Origin: Clostridia bacterium
GTDB lineage: Bacteria > Bacillota_A > Clostridia > Oscillospirales > Acutalibacteraceae
Assembly: GCA_017549665.1 (NCBI GenBank)
Contig: JAFYUD010000083.1
Location: 1 to 14,105, forward strand
DNA: 14,105 nt
Reading direction: 5' to 3'
Shown in pieces: positions 13,279-14,105 of the stretch (positions are counted from its first letter, which is position 1; the number at the start of each line of letters is the position of its first letter). Below the pieces are notes generated by a model, which saw nothing but the letters and a program-made list of their open reading frames with translations, was not told where the DNA came from and did not search any database. A program made the translations under genes and the position numbers.

Positions 13279-13770
13279 TCAAAAGTTATCTGTAAGAGTT
13301 TTGTAGAATTCTGCGTAGTCGTTTCTTTCGTCAGAAGTGAATGCGATTGCATCACGGGGATGGCAGTTGAGAATACCTGTAAGCATGTACTGAAGGTCGA
13401 AGCCCCATACAACACCGTCTTTTCTCAGCTGAAGCATGTATTTTTCAATAAACTGAAGCAGACCGTAAAGCTTGTACTTAGGATTCTTAAGGAAGCCGAA
13501 AAGAAGCTCTGTTGCACAGTTGCCTGCGCCTCTGCCCATACCCTGAACAGTTGCATCAAGGAATGAAACGCCGTATGACATTGTTTCGATAGTATTTGCA
13601 AATGCAAGATTCTGATTGTTGTGAGCGTGGAAGCCGATTTTCTTGTCAGTTCCTTCACCTAAACATTCGTGTATATATTTCATTGTGGTAAGGTATTCTA
13701 CCTGACCATGTCTGATAGTTAATCTTCCATCTTCATCGTAATTTGAGTAGTAATTTTCTAAATGATTCAT
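13279..13770 (-). CDS. Chimeric ORF: SAM methyltransferase N-terminus fused to DRE-TIM aldolase C-terminal half
   Basis: 163 codons that join two unrelated families. Residues 1 to about 42 (starting MNHLENYYSNYDEDGRL, with RHGQVEYLTTMKYIHECLG) look like the start of a class I SAM methyltransferase of Clostridia, just before its SAM-binding motif would begin. From about 43 on (KKIGFHAHNNQNLAFANT, then GMGRGAGN and LLFGFLKNPKYKLYGLL) it is the C-terminal half of a 4-hydroxy-2-oxovalerate-aldolase-like protein, including the metal-ligand HAH motif. The first half of that barrel, with the DRE motif, is missing, so neither activity is expected. Start at 13770 is supported by GGAG 8 nt upstream and an ATGA overlap with the preceding gene. 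The 5' part uses TTA and GGA codons, the 3' part CTT and GGC. Either a natural fusion by recombination or an assembly chimera. Confidence 0.75.
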   Translation of the reverse strand: MNHLENYYSNYDEDGRLTIRHGQVEYLTTMKYIHECLGEGTDKKIGFHAHNNQNLAFANTIETMSYGVSFLDATVQGMGRGAGNCATELLFGFLKNPKYKLYGLLQFIEKYMLQLRKDGVVWGFDLQYMLTGILNCHPRDAIAFTSDERNDYAEFYKTLTDNF

Positions 13771-14105
13771 ATGTTCATCTCCATTTCTATGCATTTCCAT
13801 TTCTCACCCAGTATCTCAAAAATAATTTCCTCTTCCATTGGAATTTCCTTAAATCCCGCTGCCTTATAGCAATAATAAGCTGGCAAATTATTTTCAAATA
13901 CACCCAATGTAAGCTTCTTCGCCTTTAACATATCATAAGCATATTGGCAAGCCATCTGTATCATTCTTTCGAAACCGACTGGTTTATTAATCGTTTTAGT
14001 CGCATTAGGGTGACCTTGTGTAAATGGTAAATGTTTAAAATCCACATCAAAAAAATCAAATCGCGTATCAAATGGCCTATCAGTTGCAACAAACAAAAAT
14101 TTAAC
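13767..14105 (-). CDS. Chimeric partial ORF: TupA-like ATP-grasp fragment fused to GNAT acetyltransferase C-terminus
   Basis: The frame is open to the window edge (reading VKFLFVATDRPFDTRFDFFD), so its start is not seen. The first 43 or so residues, including HLPFTQGHPNATKTINKPV, resemble the middle of TupA-like ATP-grasp proteins found in cell-surface polysaccharide loci. From the GFERMIQMA segment on (13950-13976) it becomes the C-terminal half of a GNAT N-acetyltransferase, with YAYDMLKAKKLTLGVFENN, then AYYCYKAAGF, and an end in EKWKCIEMEM. The acetyl-CoA-binding Q/RxxGxG/A motif is not intact at the join. The stop TGA overlaps the next start as ATGA, the layout of a coupled GNAT-methyltransferase pair. 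AT-rich codon use with TTA leucine differs from the rest of the window. Family calls are from recognition only. Confidence 0.65.
   Translation of the reverse strand, partial: VKFLFVATDRPFDTRFDFFDVDFKHLPFTQGHPNATKTINKPVGFERMIQMACQYAYDMLKAKKLTLGVFENNLPAYYCYKAAGFKEIPMEEEIIFEILGEKWKCIEMEMNI

Overview
The window looks like the chromosome of a low-to-mid GC anaerobic gut Firmicute of the class Clostridia, probably Ruminococcaceae/Oscillospiraceae-like. The grounds are strong GGAGG ribosome binding sites, near-consensus TTGACA-N17/18-TATAAT promoters, lipoprotein signal peptides, and the gene content (a GH130 glycoside phosphorylase, a TrpX-type ABC system, mgsA). This placement is an inference from style and content; no rRNA marker is present.

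Layout. (1) 1-1080: a GH130 mannoside phosphorylase-like gene with its own consensus promoter and terminator. (2) 1108-4690: a tight three-gene operon with its own promoter and terminator. It encodes a VTT/DedA-type membrane protein, a CrtI/retinol-saturase-like FAD oxidoreductase, and an NAD(P)H-dependent flavin reductase with a C-terminal [2Fe-2S] domain. This is the best candidate for an undescribed system: a reductase feeding electrons to a saturase/desaturase-like enzyme acting on a hydrophobic substrate at the membrane. (3) 4685-5380: a secreted rhodanese lipoprotein on the minus strand, with a stray duplicate of its last codons about 180 bp away. (4) 5441-6203: an orotate-phosphoribosyltransferase-like protein whose PRPP loop lacks the acidic pair.

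(5) 6207-10178, minus strand: an ABC importer of the TrpXYZ-like type (ATPase, permease, substrate-binding lipoprotein) plus a second, tandemly duplicated substrate-binding lipoprotein with its own promoter and terminator. (6) 10202-10582, minus: methylglyoxal synthase, divergent from (7) 10674-12778, a translationally coupled pair of rRNA methyltransferases (RsmE and an RsmB/NOP-family m5C enzyme).

(8) 12777-13257: a non-coding stretch between convergent genes, packed with repeats. It holds five short hairpins with 3-nt loops and different stems, four of them preceded by the linker GTGATAT, then a heptamer repeat, a long hairpin, a 16-bp-period direct repeat and an 11-bp tandem repeat. (9) 13279-14105, minus: two chimeric reading frames at the window edge. 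One joins the start of a SAM methyltransferase to the C-terminal half of a DRE-TIM aldolase. The other joins a TupA-like ATP-grasp fragment to the C-terminal half of a GNAT acetyltransferase. The junctions lie at short stretches where the two families resemble each other, and codon use shifts, so this end is either a natural recombination mosaic or an assembly chimera.

The genes form separate transcription units rather than one pathway. Clear cooperation is seen only within the redox operon, within the ABC system, and between the two rRNA methyltransferases.
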